This document shows positions 1 through 20,953 of a stretch of DNA of 64,000 bases, in pieces. The position numbers and the translations under genes were made by a program. The stretch spans positions 620,001 to 684,000 of the forward strand of contig JBEWZL010000077.1 of assembly GCA_045837725.1 (NCBI GenBank). The letters are read 5' to 3'. Numbering within the stretch: position 1 is the stretch's first letter; every line of letters begins with the position of its first letter. The stretch is from Vermamoeba vermiformis (Eukaryota; Tubulinea; Echinamoebida). The notes under the pieces were generated by a model. That model was not told the origin of the DNA. It did no database searches and saw nothing but the letters and a program-made list of their open reading frames with translations.

Positions 1-364
1 AAAATGGGAGCGTTTAAATACACGAGTAGATTTCCTATTGTGATTAATATGGCTCTCTATTGGTTTTTAGTGCGAACAATGAATTTGCATTAAAAATCAG
101 CCGTCACTTTTCATGTCAATCACGAAACAGCGAGATTATTTTTAATTTCAATTCTTATAATAGACGCACATCACCTTCGCCTATCTGGCCAATCAAACCA
201 TAATAATCGGGCTTGGACACGTCCAAATACTGATTGCCACATCGAATCCAGGAGAGCTTTACAAGTTTAGCCAGTATTCATTAAAAGATAAGTATTATTA
301 ATTTGAGCGTGAGGTATTGCATTCATTGAAAATAACTTTGCAAAAATTTAGACTGATTTCATGT
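1..364. other. Gene-free left edge, 3' flank of the MATE gene
   Basis: No convincing coding exon or RNA gene is visible here. The stretch is A/T-rich and lies just downstream of the stop codon of the minus-strand transporter, so it probably holds that gene's 3' UTR and terminator. Short open frames are present but show no family motif or splice-compatible continuation. Confidence 0.5.
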
Positions 365-2829
365 TTATTTTCGGATGTGTATCTCTTGTTCGTCCTCATT
401 ATCCAGCGATAACTCAACGGTATCAACATCAAGCTCGAGTTGATTATCTTGCTCTTGAAAAGTAATTTGTTGCAATTCGGTTGATTCAGTTTCGTTTGTA
501 TCTTCCGTATTGCTACTACTAATAAAGCCAATATTATCGTTATTATTATCCTTAATTTTAACGCGATCCAATGCTTCTTGCGTCGCTTTTTCCCAATCAA
601 TGCGAAGCACGTAGACAGTCACCGCGAGGGTCGCCATTATCAGGCCAACTGTGCCGGATGTAAGTAAAAGATAATAATGAAGTATTACAGAACGTACCAA
701 GGAGGCCGACCCAAACACCATAAACGCCCCAATCAAAATAAAAAGTTAAAAGAATGCCCAACGGAATGGCAAAAACATAGTGGGCCACGAACTGCGCCAC
801 TGTTCCTGGCATAGGTCTGCCAATTGCACGCAGGATTCCTGTTAAGGTAACGCTGATTCCATCCAACATTGCAACAGGAGCCGTCAGTGCCATCAACTTA
901 CTATAATATGGGATATATTAGTCCTATTCTAAGAGTTCTATAGGGTCATAAAATAGCACTCTGACACGTGTAAAAAAACTTGCATTCGAACTTACTCTGA
1001 TAATCCTATCGATGCTTCGTCGAATGTAAACGCCTTGGCGATAGGTGTTCTTAATAAATATAATACTGCTCCTTGAAAAGCCATCCACGAGATTGCTGAA
1101 ATGATAACCATTCGAGCGCATTTCTTGGCCTACAGCAATCCGTTAGAATAAGTCCAAGACAGCCGCTAATAATCTTACTGATTCGCTGTGACCAGCACCA
1201 AGCAATGCACCTACACGGGTTTGCCCACCGATTGACCAACTCAACTAAACCAAATCCGGATTAGATCTGCAACGGATTCGGTACCTCATACTTACTGGTA
1301 GAATGAAAGAGAATACTAAGACGTTATAGCATATCGAATGTGCTGCTAAAATAATTTCGTCGCCCAACAGACCAATCAACAACGCGATTCCTTCGAATGC
1401 AATGTTCTCGAACAAAATAGCAGCCATTGATGGAACACCGAGCTTCAAATATTCCCATATATTTTTCCAAGAAATAGATCTGCAATTATATATTATTAGT
1501 AAGAGCTACGCCAGTGAAAGATATTGCAAGATCAGTACTTACTCCTTGTAAAATCCGGTACATGTCGGCAAATGCAACTTCTTCATATATACATAGCCCC
1601 ATAATAGTATGGGCATTATAGTACGACTTATTGATGTTGACAGCGCCGCACCTAAATGTACAGGGTCAGATCCATTTCTTTACAAAATGTTTCACGGAAT
1701 GACGCGTGTCAAACGCAAGCTCGTACCGTCAAGTCCCCAACCGTTCCAATCACCAACGCCCCACACGAAAAACCATTTTATGCCTGCGTTAAATACCAGC
1801 GCGATAAATCCAACGACCATTGCCGGCGTCATGATCCACTGGTTCATTAAGTAACGAGATATGGTTCGATAATAAGCCATAGGCAACATGCCAATAATAC
1901 TCCACCTGTATAAAAATAATCAGTACCTCTTACTGAAATTTCTTTTTTGAGCAGATCTTTTCGGCTTACTGCGTGTACGTGCCAGCTAACCTTGCCAATT
2001 CTGGAGGCTAAATATTGCAAAAATTTAACGCACGTTGTACTAAAAAAGGAAAACACTATGTTTAGCATACCTGGTGTAACAGTACTAACAGCGGTTCAGT
2101 GAACCACCAAAAAACCATCACCGGTATTGTTGATAAAGTTACAATTAATAGCGATGTTTGAAACGAAGCGCCTATCAGTCTCCAGTTCTCTAAAGTACAA
2201 TTTACCATATTAGTACAACTTGCCAAATATGGTAATATCGATAAAAAAATTGAGTCTCGTTACGTACTTGCGCCGAATGCTTGCGAAACCAAAGTGTCCA
2301 ATGCAAAAATCAATCCTATTCAATAATGTTATGAGGTATATTATATTAGAATAAGCATATTATTTTATTACCAATTGGAATTGTAAACGAGAACCAGCCC
2401 CAAGATCCGGCAATACTCGCTGCTGCTAGTTCTGCGCCATGGTTACATCATCCACATGATATTATTTCAATTCTTTTAATGCTTACCTTTTGCTCCGATG
2501 TGACCCTAGCGAAAGAATGTCGTCAAAAAAGAAGCTTCGGTTGCAAAAAAAAATATCGAACAATAATTTGATTACTAAATAAATTTTACAATAATATGCC
2601 TTTTAATTAGCACTCCTGCAAGGCAAAATTTGGCTGATCCTTAGTTAGTTAAATTGGATCGGATTTGTGTTTTCGGTTTGCTTACCACAAAAAGTGTATC
2701 TGTGACAATCATAAATAATCTAGCAAATTCTGCGACTAAAACTGGAAATGCGGCTTTCAAAATTGTCCATAACTCGGATTTAGCGCTCGTGTAACCCACG
2801 ATCTCTTCTGTTGCACGCTTATTTCGCAT
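365..2829 (-). CDS. MATE-family multidrug/toxin extrusion transporter
   Basis: A polytopic membrane antiporter of the MATE family, which typically exports cationic compounds in exchange for H+ or Na+. The reading starts at the ATG at 2829 and is spliced from about a dozen exons; boundaries I could place include 2686-2829, 2487-2505 (19 nt), 2372-2431, 2071-2189, 1547-1653, 1300-1479 and the last exon from about 650 down to 365. Joined early exons give TLFVGHIGAKELAAASIAG, the MATE signature around helices 1-2, followed by a DTLVSQAFGA block. The second half repeats the pattern, with LKLGVPSMAAILFENIAFE and a GGQTRVGALLGAGHSE segment. The intron after that segment carries CTAAC near its acceptor. 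The protein ends in an acidic, Asn/Glu-rich cytoplasmic tail of about 80 residues. The family call is firm; the substrate cannot be told. The start is the only ATG preceding the first helix in frame. Confidence 0.88.
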
Positions 2830-3037
2830 TATATTTATTAAAGTTTAGAATAAATACTAATTAGAAGTGCATTGTCGTTATCCAAAATCATATAATAGAA
2901 AATCTATTGAAATCACTCGTTTTTGGTTTTTGCGCGCGAACTGATCTCGAAAATTTCTCTTTATCAAAGTGTATCTGTACATTTTCGCAGTATGCGAAAT
3001 TGCTATTGACTAATTACATCGAATAAATAACACGTTT

Positions 3038-6000
3038 TTAAGCGTTTAAAGTCGTAGAGGCTTCCGTAGCGGCGACAACTTTTGGAGTGGGAATATTTTC
3101 AACACTTTCCTTCAGATCTGACCAAAAACGTTAGAATATATGGAAAATATTATATGCGTGTATAATCTTAAACTTACCTTTCTTTTCAGAAAGTTCGTCT
3201 TTCTTTTCGGATGTTGAGTTGGAAGTGGTTCCGTTTACTTGACTCTTCTCAGCATGTTCCTTATTAATTTGAATATCGACGTCTTCTTTTTCCTCTGAGG
3301 AGTTGGACTCGTCGATTGATAAGTCCTCGTTGTCCTTGTCAACATACTGTTCGATGTATTCGTCTCGTTTCTCGACAGGCAAGAACGGATTATCCGAAGT
3401 GACGAGCTGTTCAATAGTTTGTTTATGAAACGGATGTTTCTTTGTTTCAGTTTCGACCTGAGCGAGAGTAGGTTTGGTGAACCTCCGCAACTCCCAGGCC
3501 CACTGTACGGCCCAAATAGATAAAGGACGCATGTAGCCGATAGCGCGGTATCGGCCTTCAGTGTCCCATGCCTATAAAAGGAAATCGCTATTAGTATCGT
3601 TCTATACACTAAAGGTGTCAGCTACAACATGCCACGTGCCACCACGATCGTTGAAAATTCTCACGCGCAGGAAAAAATGAGTAAAAAGTACGTACCTCGG
3701 GTGTCTGGAAAGCATAGCCTTGACGATAGTAAGTCACATCGACAACGCCCTTCAATGTTTTGAAACCTTCTTCAATGAGGCCTTCCTGGATCATAGCCCT
3801 ACGAACAGATTAAGTTAATATTGTGAGGTTCAGTGAACCGTTGATAAAACTTACGCGGCAACGCCGTAAGTAGTGCCAGTCCAAACTTCAGCAGATTGCA
3901 TGCTAGATTTGTCAACAGAGCCGCTCAATCTCATGCCGTTCATAGCACCCATCGTTCCGTTCTTGAACTTCATGACATTGTTTTCAAAGATTGTGGCCAA
4001 TGCTTTACGTGCATTCTCGGGCGGAACAACGTCACCGAGACCACAAGCCTTGCTGTACCATTGACCGGCCAACATGTCCGCTTGAATGGAGTCAAAGTGC
4101 TTGCTCTTAGACTCGTCGTAGTTGTAGTAACTTCCATTCCAAAGCTTATGTTCGTAGACGTCCTTCGCCTTGTCAAACCACTCGGTGTAATGTTGCTTCA
4201 ATTCCTCTTCTTCAAGAACTGACGCCATTTGTGCCATGGCCTTGAGCGCGGCAAGCCATAAACCACCGCAATAGGCACTGACTCCTGTGGCTGCCCAAGC
4301 ATCGTACGTTTGATCGGGAAAACCTCCGTTCTCGATCATGCAATCACCGTCCGTGTCAAATTGTTCCGAGTAACGCATGACTTTAACCATAATGGGCCAC
4401 AATTCTACGAAGAAAGAGGTCAGATCAAGTTTCGTTTTTAAAAATCTCCGTGATTTTTTTACCTTTCAAGAATCTCTTCTCGCGGGTCACGTAATAATCT
4501 CGGTAGATTTGCAAAACAAACTTTGAGTTTAAATCTTTCCAGTGGTCAATACGTTGGAAGTTGTACGCGTTTGGCAACTTGAACGGATCTTCGCCAGGAT
4601 TGCCGATGTCGTGCGGAACACAGTCCTTGGCCTTACGCTCCATCGTATCGCCGGTATGCAGCGCCATTCTTTGCGTCGGAATTTCTTCTAGAGTGGCCTT
4701 CCCAATATCGCGCTAAAAGATCGCTCATGTAAGTCACCATATAAGGCAAAAAAAGTATCGTAAAGGTACACACCTGCAATGACAACTCCAACATGGGCCA
4801 TAACATTGCCAGAGCAAAAGAGGCGTAGAAATGCACGTCGTACGTGTTTAACATCAAGTATTCGTGGCCTTCCAAGTAAGCAAAGTGACCCATATAGTTC
4901 TCTTCCGACTGACAGTGCTTGCGTTCGGTTTCTGGATCCGCTGGACATCCGTTCGTCCAAATGGTACCACCATCAGTAATAAAGTATAATTCGTTGAATA
5001 ATGCCATTTTGTAGTAATGTGGCATCTCAGGATCTAAATAAAATGTCAATCTATGCACGTTCACTGAAAATTTATCAACTTACCATTAATGATTGGATCT
5101 TGCCATTTTTCGATTTCTTTCTCCCATTCACGCCAAGAATAGATCGCATCTTGAGCAATTTGAACAGCAGCATCACCGTCTGTACCATAGAAGCGAGTGT
5201 ACCGACGGTAATATGCATTGCCAGAATAAAATCGGATCAAGGGACAATCCCAAGACAAAGCGAATTCAAAAGTAGCTGTTTGGCCTGCTTTGACCTAAAT
5301 AAATAATAATTAGATTTCACGTAATTATTTCAAATTTAAAAAATGAATACGCACGACTTTCTTGATCGCAACAGCAGATGCGTAAATTTCGCCTTTTTGA
5401 GAAACATCGGACTCTTCTTCTTTAAAGTCCAAGACGCCAGAGTCTGAAAATTGTTGCCACAAGTTCTCAGCAGAAGTTTTATCGTTCGCGAGCCACTTTG
5501 ATTTGAACGAGACCAGCGAGTCTTTGTCCTCCTTGTCGATCTTAGTAACGACTGCAAAAGACAGCGGGTCTCTGTGAGTGACGTCTGCCGGCTTTGCCTT
5601 CTTGCCGTTCTCCGTGACACTTGCCACTTGACGCGAGGTCTGGCGCCAATCGTGGTTCAACAGCACACCGCAGATTTCATCGAAGTTCTCGACGACATCG
5701 CGCTTGGCTTCTTTATCTTCGACAGGCAGAATACGTTCAGTGTTGACGATATCGTGCTCGTCAATGTTGTTCTTGGCTCCATTGGCACCGCACGACTCGC
5801 TGTTGCATCCACCGTTCTTGTCGTTCGAGGTGTCAATGTTGTTGTTCTCCATTTCTTCCTTGGATTGTTTTTTGACCTTCTGTCTGAAGCTCTTATTCTG
5901 GTGGCCGGCTTCTTTGTCAACTTGATCGCCTGTGCCGTTCTGCCACGTGAACATGATAGACACCTCTTTGTCGGTTTGTGAGGTGTTTTCCTTTAACGAG

Positions 6001-7448
6001 TTAGGCCTATATTAATATGGTAATATGAAGTACTTACCACCGTCCATACGAAGACACCAACGGGGTAACTGCTTTCCTTGTAGTTGTGAGGTAAAATAGG
6101 CGACAACTGCTTGCACGTCACTTTCAAGTCTGGATCCGGCTCGCCGTTGTAGACATTCCAAGAACGCGGAAACAAAGCGTGATACTCGGTATTATTGCCT
6201 TGAATTCCATTCCAATTCCACGATTGCAACGGTGATTTCTGCACGGAATTAGATTTTGACACTTTGACACGCGTCATGTTTTAAAGATGTCAACACTTAC
6301 CTTATCCAAATCCTTTCTTCCGTTTAATACAGCAGCACGTTTCTAAGAAAGGATTGTTAGCGAAAATTGGTTTGTTTGCAAGACAAAAAAATTATCGGAG
6401 AAATTCACTTACGCCGTCCGGAAGCACCTGATATTTCTTCTTTGACTTTTTGGATCTCTTCTTAGTTTTTCTTTTTAACTTGCCACTAGCGGTCATTGAG
6501 CCACTAGCACTCAGAGAGGCGCTAGAATTTAAAGAGCTTGGACCACTCGCAGTTGATCCTGAAGTGTCCGATCCAAAACTGCTATCCTTTTGGCAGACAA
6601 TAGGTGCGCTATATATAGAAAATTGATTGGCATCCACGATTCGGTAATTTACAATGCCTCCAGGAACTAAAGTCCATCTGACAAAAAACAAGGTTAAAAT
6701 TCAAATATTTTTAGGTCGAAAAGCAATTTCCAAATACCTGCAGAAGTCGCCTCGCCAGCCTCTATTAATAGCACCGCTTCCAATGCCACCGATCGGCACA
6801 CCCATGATAGATCCTAAAAAGGAAAATCAGCAACAAATTCAACTGAACAAAGTCCGTTACCAATTTAATGGTAAATCCTCAAATATGCTGCGTAACATCA
6901 AGGGTAAAACATGCAGCCAATAAGGTATCGCGATAAGATCATTCTATCGAAATTTCAAGTTTTGCAAATCCGGATGTGTTATTATTACGAGCTGAATCAA
7001 TTATTAATACGCACCAATGGGCTTCAATGGATCTACTAGAGGATCCATCATAGGCAATCGCCCCTCGGAGCGTTCTTGTTTAATGTAGCGCCATAAACGC
7101 CAAGCTGATTTTAACATGGAAATGGCTTGCATCGGAGTGACCTAATAGTATTATATATAATTACTATACGTGAAAAATACCATTGTGTACTGATAATATA
7201 GAGAATTATGATGTACAAAGCGAGTTAATAATTTTTTAATAATTTTTAAAGACAGATCCGAAAGTTCTCGTTTGACACGGCCTTACCTTAAATTCCTTTA
7301 CGGGCATTAATTCATCGCCATATTGTCTGACCCATGTGCACTTAGGAATGCCCTCGGGTCGCTCACCCTTCGCGTCAAAAGTATTTACGAGCGTATCCGG
7401 GTTTAATTTCGGAGCACCACTCGTCGTTGTAACATTCGTATTATTCAT
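3038..7448 (-). CDS. GBA2: Non-lysosomal glucosylceramidase (GBA2-like, GH116)
   Basis: This enzyme hydrolyses glucosylceramide to glucose and ceramide on the cytosolic face of ER, Golgi or plasma membranes. About 14 exons give roughly 1,100 residues, against about 930 in human GBA2. The N-terminal domain has [13 protein letters not shown] (exon near 6740-6810) and [14 protein letters not shown] spanning the 6040 splice. The (alpha/alpha)6 catalytic domain has [16 protein letters not shown] (near 4800-4860), [18 protein letters not shown] (near 4290-4350), [11 protein letters not shown], and near the end [14 protein letters not shown], all in family order. The extra length comes from low-complexity inserts: a Ser/Gly-rich then Lys-rich stretch (6420-6600), an Asn/Asp-rich stretch (5690-5880), and a Glu/Ser-rich tail (3180-3330). 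No signal peptide is seen, as expected for GBA2. The start is the first ATG of the 5' exon, divergent from the LRR gene. The family assignment is secure; membrane location is inferred. Confidence 0.92.
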
Positions 7449-7930
7449 TCGTGGTAACTTCGTATTGCGTGTAAAAATTATGTGTTGCGCATTGTTCGGG
7501 TCGCAATCATAAACTGCTCATGAATTTTGATCTATTTTCAGTGAATTCTAGAGAACTATTCCAAAACAAAAATATCGGGCACAACTCACGTTAAACGCTA
7601 TCGTAGAAATCAAACCCGTGCATACCGATCTTCATCTAAGCAGCGCGTAAAGCTCATCTTGATCTCGATCTTCCACATCCCTTTGCTCTTTGCCTCAATT
7701 ATTGCACAAGAAAGAAAAAAGCTTTTCGGGGAGAATTTCAACAAAATGCCTGAACTGGGCGCGGCTAGCTTCATTTTTTTTTGTGGGAACTCGAAAAACA
7801 TTGGAAACTGTTCACCCGTCAAAAATATTGTTTGATAAATTAGATAGAAGGCACCACAGATACACAGGTAAAATATTGTTAAAGAATTTTAATTAGAGGC
7901 ATTTCTAACGATTTTTTCGGTTCTCACCAG
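7449..7930. other. Shared divergent promoter region with probable 5' UTR intron
   Basis: This gap separates the start of the minus-strand glucosylceramidase from the plus-strand LRR gene, so it probably holds both promoters. A GTAAAATATT sequence near 7868 and a pyrimidine-rich CACCAG immediately before the ATG at 7931 look like donor and acceptor of a 5' UTR intron of about 60 nt. An open frame at 7690-7896 is out of frame with the LRR gene across that splice and resembles no family. Confidence 0.4.
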
Positions 7931-9634
7931 ATGAGAAAAGCAGCACGTAAGCAGAAAAAATTGGCTAAATTAGAATCAAAAGAAAAAGAGTCATTGCTAG
8001 TTAAAACATCTATAGAACTGCCAGAATTGAAGGAATTGAGCATATATTCAGCTCGCAGTCGATCCGTATTCAACCCAAGTGGCGGGATTTTAGCAGCCCC
8101 CCACGACTATCCTGGCATTGCGTACGCTATCTCACGGAGCAATATATTGCATAAATTAAATTGCCAGAGTGACATCAAGTTACTCGAATGCATTAACGAA
8201 GCGTTAAAGATCAACACATCCATCAAATTTCTCACTTTTACCCATCACTTCGTAACGACGGAAGATTTAAATCCCTATATGCAAGCATTTTTTCCAATAA
8301 TTCGAGACATATTACAGTATAACAACTTGACAACGTGCAACGTTCTATTTGACGCAACTTTTCCCGCACCCCCCAACATCGATTCAGAATTAATTATTGG
8401 CCTAAAAAACAACACGAGCCTGACTTCATTAACAATGCCAAGCTATAGATATACACCAGAATCAATGCACGCATTGGCAGATGTCATTAGTAATCACCCG
8501 AACCTGGTAGATCTGACCTTCTTTTCGGGACATCAAGCCTCGAAGGATGGATGGAAATATATGGCTAGTATCGTACTCTCCAATCGCTTGCGTAAACTAT
8601 CCTTTGGAACGAGATACAATGTTTGGAAAGATACTTTCGGTCCCGTTTTTGACGCCCTTCAACACAACACATCATTGACGTTTCTGTCATTCGAACAACA
8701 AGGCGCGGGCCTACGTGACGAATGTTCTATTTCAGAGGCCGAGTGCGACGTACTATCCAACTCGTTACGTGCAAATCAAACACTCACTAAGTTAAACATC
8801 AATGGCATGAAACTCGGATCCAACAAAATGTCAAAAATTTTCGACGCGCTACAGCACCACACAGCACTAACAGATCTCAATTTCTGGGAAAAAAACAAAT
8901 TGGATGCAGATATTGCGCCGTCTCTTGGCGCCTTCTTGCAAGTCAACGAGTCGTTAACAGAGTTGGATCTGTCTTATTCTAACATCACAGCTGAAGCTTG
9001 TCAACATTTCGGACCGGCGCTGAAAAACAACCGATCGATTACATCACTCAACTTGTTCATGAATCCTATTTGTTCTGAAGGCTGCAAATATCTCGCTGAA
9101 GGATTGAAATTTAACAAGGCGTTGATCCGTGTCAACCTCAAGGACTGCAAGATCCAAGACGGAGGATGTGTCTATTTAGGAGAGGCAATCAAAACGAACC
9201 AATGCTTATTGCATCTTGATATTAGCGGCCATGAAATCAAAACTGAAGGATATAAAGCACTAATCGAAGGAATGAAAGAGAATGATTCGTTGACAGATCT
9301 GACACTCTCAAAAGACAGATCCGTGCCAAGCGAACTTCACGATGAAATTGTGACTATTCAAAATAGAAACAGGCAATATCAGCGAGAGCTGAAAGTGACT
9401 ACGATTACAATGTTGATCCAGATCGCACGTTCAGATGCGTTTGACATGTTTCCATTGGAGATATGGCTTCGCATATTCAAGCACTTTGTATGCGGAGGTG
9501 TGCCAGGCTTCAATCACATTGCTGAATCGATATTGATGCACTCGGATGTGGTGGATCTGACATCGTTGTGTAAAATGAGAATTGTCAGAATCAACGGCAA
9601 GAGCCATCTTGTACAAAAGAATACAGATGAATAA
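7931..9634 (+). CDS. Leucine-rich-repeat protein (ribonuclease-inhibitor type), copy 1
   Basis: A single-exon 567-residue protein. After a short Lys-rich N-terminus it has an array of about 10-12 RNI-type LRRs of 28-30 residues, best kept in the second half: SLTELDLSYSNITAEAC, SITSLNLFMNPICSEGCKYL and LLHLDISGHEIKTEGYKAL. The solenoid is predicted to bind another protein. After the repeats comes an F-box-like PLEIWLRIFKHF (near residue 505), then DLTSLCKMRI near the C-terminus, which resembles the first half of a SOCS box. If those are real, the protein would be a cullin-RING substrate receptor; that is inference. The tandem copy at 9969 is clearly paralogous along its whole length. The start follows a probable 5' UTR acceptor site; no in-frame ATG precedes it in that exon. 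No signal peptide or TM segment is seen. Confidence 0.82.
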   Translation: MRKAARKQKKLAKLESKEKESLLVKTSIELPELKELSIYSARSRSVFNPSGGILAAPHDYPGIAYAISRSNILHKLNCQSDIKLLECINEALKINTSIKFLTFTHHFVTTEDLNPYMQAFFPIIRDILQYNNLTTCNVLFDATFPAPPNIDSELIIGLKNNTSLTSLTMPSYRYTPESMHALADVISNHPNLVDLTFFSGHQASKDGWKYMASIVLSNRLRKLSFGTRYNVWKDTFGPVFDALQHNTSLTFLSFEQQGAGLRDECSISEAECDVLSNSLRANQTLTKLNINGMKLGSNKMSKIFDALQHHTALTDLNFWEKNKLDADIAPSLGAFLQVNESLTELDLSYSNITAEACQHFGPALKNNRSITSLNLFMNPICSEGCKYLAEGLKFNKALIRVNLKDCKIQDGGCVYLGEAIKTNQCLLHLDISGHEIKTEGYKALIEGMKENDSLTDLTLSKDRSVPSELHDEIVTIQNRNRQYQRELKVTTITMLIQIARSDAFDMFPLEIWLRIFKHFVCGGVPGFNHIAESILMHSDVVDLTSLCKMRIVRINGKSHLVQKNTDE

Positions 9635-9968
9635 AAGAATAGAATTTCCTATTAGTTTAATATTTATTTTTGTTGTGTCATTTATTTGGGACCAGAAGTT
9701 CGCTGTCAAAAATATTTTAGGACACCACAAGAGGTTAGTCTTATTAGATTATGAACGTTTAAGACATTCCTTCGTATTGAAAAAGAGCATTGTAGCAATA
9801 TTGCAAAAGCGTTCTATCTTTTTTCTGGGGATGATGGGACCGAATGTGTACTCTTTTTTAATCGTCGCGAAAAAACCGCGCAGCGTAATGACCGTCGATA
9901 ATTAATGACCACGAAGGATATTTGTTCTATAATTAATTATAGCGATCGGATCCAGAAAGAAGATAGTA
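9635..9968. other. Intergenic spacer between the tandem LRR genes
   Basis: A/T-rich spacer of 334 nt between the stop of LRR copy 1 and the ATG of copy 2. It should contain the 3' UTR of the first gene and the promoter of the second. A plus-strand open frame (9582-9905) overlaps the end of copy 1 but has no recognisable features and was not accepted as a gene. No terminal repeats that would suggest a transposon-driven duplication are seen. Confidence 0.4.
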
Positions 9969-11621
9969 ATGAAACATTTAAAATACGCTCGTACGAACCA
10001 AGCCACCAAAAAATTGCCAGCTATACCCGTCAGAGATCTGATATTAACAAAGAAAATAATTCATATCTCTACCATCAATGATCGTTCATCTTTTAGCCTG
10101 CAAGATCCGTCTAGCCATACGACAATTTATTTGGCAAAAGGAGATTATAGCGACATCGCCCAAGCAATTGAAGAGAGCGAAATTTTGAAGCATTTAGAAT
10201 GTAGAATTAATCCTGCCTTCTCCTTGCAACTTTGCAATGCTCTGAAAGTGAACAAATCCGTTCGATCTCTCAAGATCTCCCCGCCAAAACTCAATACCCA
10301 GCCTCACTTCGTCATCAACCCTCTTTTGGACGCTTTAGGTGAATTATTGTCGGTTAACAATTGCTTGACTCGGCTAGACTTATCATCAAGCGAGTTTTAC
10401 GAAAAAAAGAATGATCTGTTCCTCAAGTTCGCCAATGGACTCAAAAACAACACAACGTTGAAGTACTTGTCAATGCCAGATATCAATTATGGAGTAGAAG
10501 ACATTACACCGGTCATTGAAGCGATCAAAAATCATCCTGAATTAAAACCTGCAACGACCAAATTTCAATTAGGTCCGTGGAAACGCCAAAATGAAGCTTT
10601 GGCACTATTAATTAAAGGAAATGTCATTGACGAGCTCACGATAACAAAATATTATTTTAGTTCAGAACAGAGTATTATTCCTTTTTTTGAAGTGCTCCAA
10701 GAAAACACTTCGATAACGGATCTGCGCCTAGCATGTAATCTAACTGCAGAAGAAGTGAATGTCTTTGCCGATGCACTTAATCTCAATCACTCCTTGACAA
10801 AGCTGGACCTCAATAAAAACAAACTTGGATCCTGTCACCTGTCAAAAATTCTCAACTCACTATTACATCACCCTTCACTGACGCTACTCACATTCTGCGA
10901 TAACAACTTAACAAACAATATTTCACCATCAATAGGATCATTAATAGAGATGAATTCATTGACACAATTGGATCTGAGAGAAATTGGAATCACCGCAGAA
11001 GGTTGCAAATTTATTGGACCAGCGCTAGCAAAGAACAAATCGATCACGTGGGTAAATTTATCTAAAAACCCCATTGAACTGGAAGGCCTTAAATGTCTGA
11101 CCAAAGGCCTCAAGCACAATAAGACATTAATTGGCTTAAGTTTACATGACTGCGGGATTGGTGAAGAAGGCTGCAAATACATTGGAAAGGCTCTCGCAAG
11201 AAACAACGGCTTATTACAATTAGATATTTCATCTTCGGAAATTAATATCAACGGATACAACGCTTTGATCAAAGGATTAGAACAAAACACTTCGTTAACT
11301 TATTTAAATGTGATAGCTGATCGATTAGTCGCTAAAAAAAGACGAGATTTGGTCACGAAAATTCTCGCGAAGAACAAACAACAGCGAAAAGACCTCATCG
11401 TGAACGGCTTTACAGCTTTGATCCAGATCGCTCGATCTTTTTCCAACAGTTTGTTTCCTTTGGAGATCTGGCTTAGAATCTTCGAATACCTCTCATGCGG
11501 TGCAGTACCTAGCTTCAAATACATCGCTGAAAAGATTCTGATGGACGCGGACGTCCGAGATCTGAAGACTTTATGCAAAATGAAAATTGGAAGAATCAAC
11601 GGAAATAGCCATTTAATGTAA
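9969..11621 (+). CDS. Leucine-rich-repeat protein (ribonuclease-inhibitor type), copy 2
   Basis: A single-exon 550-residue paralogue of the upstream LRR protein. Both share a divergent N-terminal region with an I-x-x-SEILKHLECRI/SNILHKLNCQS block, the RNI-type LRR solenoid (SLTKLDLNKNKLGSCHLSKI, SITWVNLSKNPIELEGLKCL, LLQLDISSSEININGYNAL), and the conserved end with F-box-like FPLEIWLRIFEYL and DLKTLCKMKIGRING. The copies have diverged a lot outside the repeats, so the duplication is not recent. Neither has introns in the coding part, unusual in this intron-rich neighbourhood. The gene ends tail-to-tail with the PI3K fusion gene, only 89 nt from its stop codon. The role is unknown; ligase adaptor is the best guess. 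Confidence 0.82.
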   Translation: MKHLKYARTNQATKKLPAIPVRDLILTKKIIHISTINDRSSFSLQDPSSHTTIYLAKGDYSDIAQAIEESEILKHLECRINPAFSLQLCNALKVNKSVRSLKISPPKLNTQPHFVINPLLDALGELLSVNNCLTRLDLSSSEFYEKKNDLFLKFANGLKNNTTLKYLSMPDINYGVEDITPVIEAIKNHPELKPATTKFQLGPWKRQNEALALLIKGNVIDELTITKYYFSSEQSIIPFFEVLQENTSITDLRLACNLTAEEVNVFADALNLNHSLTKLDLNKNKLGSCHLSKILNSLLHHPSLTLLTFCDNNLTNNISPSIGSLIEMNSLTQLDLREIGITAEGCKFIGPALAKNKSITWVNLSKNPIELEGLKCLTKGLKHNKTLIGLSLHDCGIGEEGCKYIGKALARNNGLLQLDISSSEININGYNALIKGLEQNTSLTYLNVIADRLVAKKRRDLVTKILAKNKQQRKDLIVNGFTALIQIARSFSNSLFPLEIWLRIFEYLSCGAVPSFKYIAEKILMDADVRDLKTLCKMKIGRINGNSHLM

Positions 11622-11710
11622 CCAAAGTTATATATATCACCAACATTTATAATTAAATATCAATTGCTAAGGAGCTGCCTTTATTCCATTATGTACAACA
11701 AAACTTGTCT

Positions 11711-20467
<8,757 letters not shown>

Positions 20468-20953
20468 TTGGTCATGAGAGGAGCCTGTATTACGATCTAT
20501 AGTTTGGCTAAAAAGACGAAAAAGCGACCCTAAAAAAAGAACAGAAACGAAATCATTTTGATACGCCTCGTTCAATGAAACAAACACAAATATATTGTTG
20601 TAACTCCACCCATAACATTTTAAATCATTCAATGGATTATTAATCGAGGAATAAACACTTGTGCACGCACCGCAAAGCGTGAATCTGAAACACATTATCG
20701 GACCAACCCGACTCAGTTCTTAAGTAAGCCCTATTATCCACCGTTTAATTTTCAATTGTAAAATTACATCATTCGTCATGTTGCGTATTTTATACTAATT
20801 TTTTTTTCTTTCTGGTTGGGAATTTGCTTCATTATTCGACCTAAAAATTACCATAAATAGACCATTACGCGACATTATTGCCGTATTCCCAACTCACGAT
20901 TTTTACGTGTGCCTTTTTGGCTAAATCCAAAAATTTACTGAAAATTACCTGCA
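20468..20953. other. Divergent intergenic region between the PI3K fusion and aquaporin
   Basis: About 490 nt between two outward-facing genes, presumably holding both promoters. The minus-strand open frame continues upstream of the chosen PI3K-fusion ATG through position 20695, so translation could start further upstream or the stretch could be 5' UTR. No family motif is visible in it. The aquaporin side is A/T-rich. Confidence 0.4.

Noticed and set aside
9582-9905. Plus-strand open frame overlapping the end of LRR copy 1
   Set aside because: It overlaps conserved coding sequence in another frame and continues into A/T-rich spacer without a recognisable feature.
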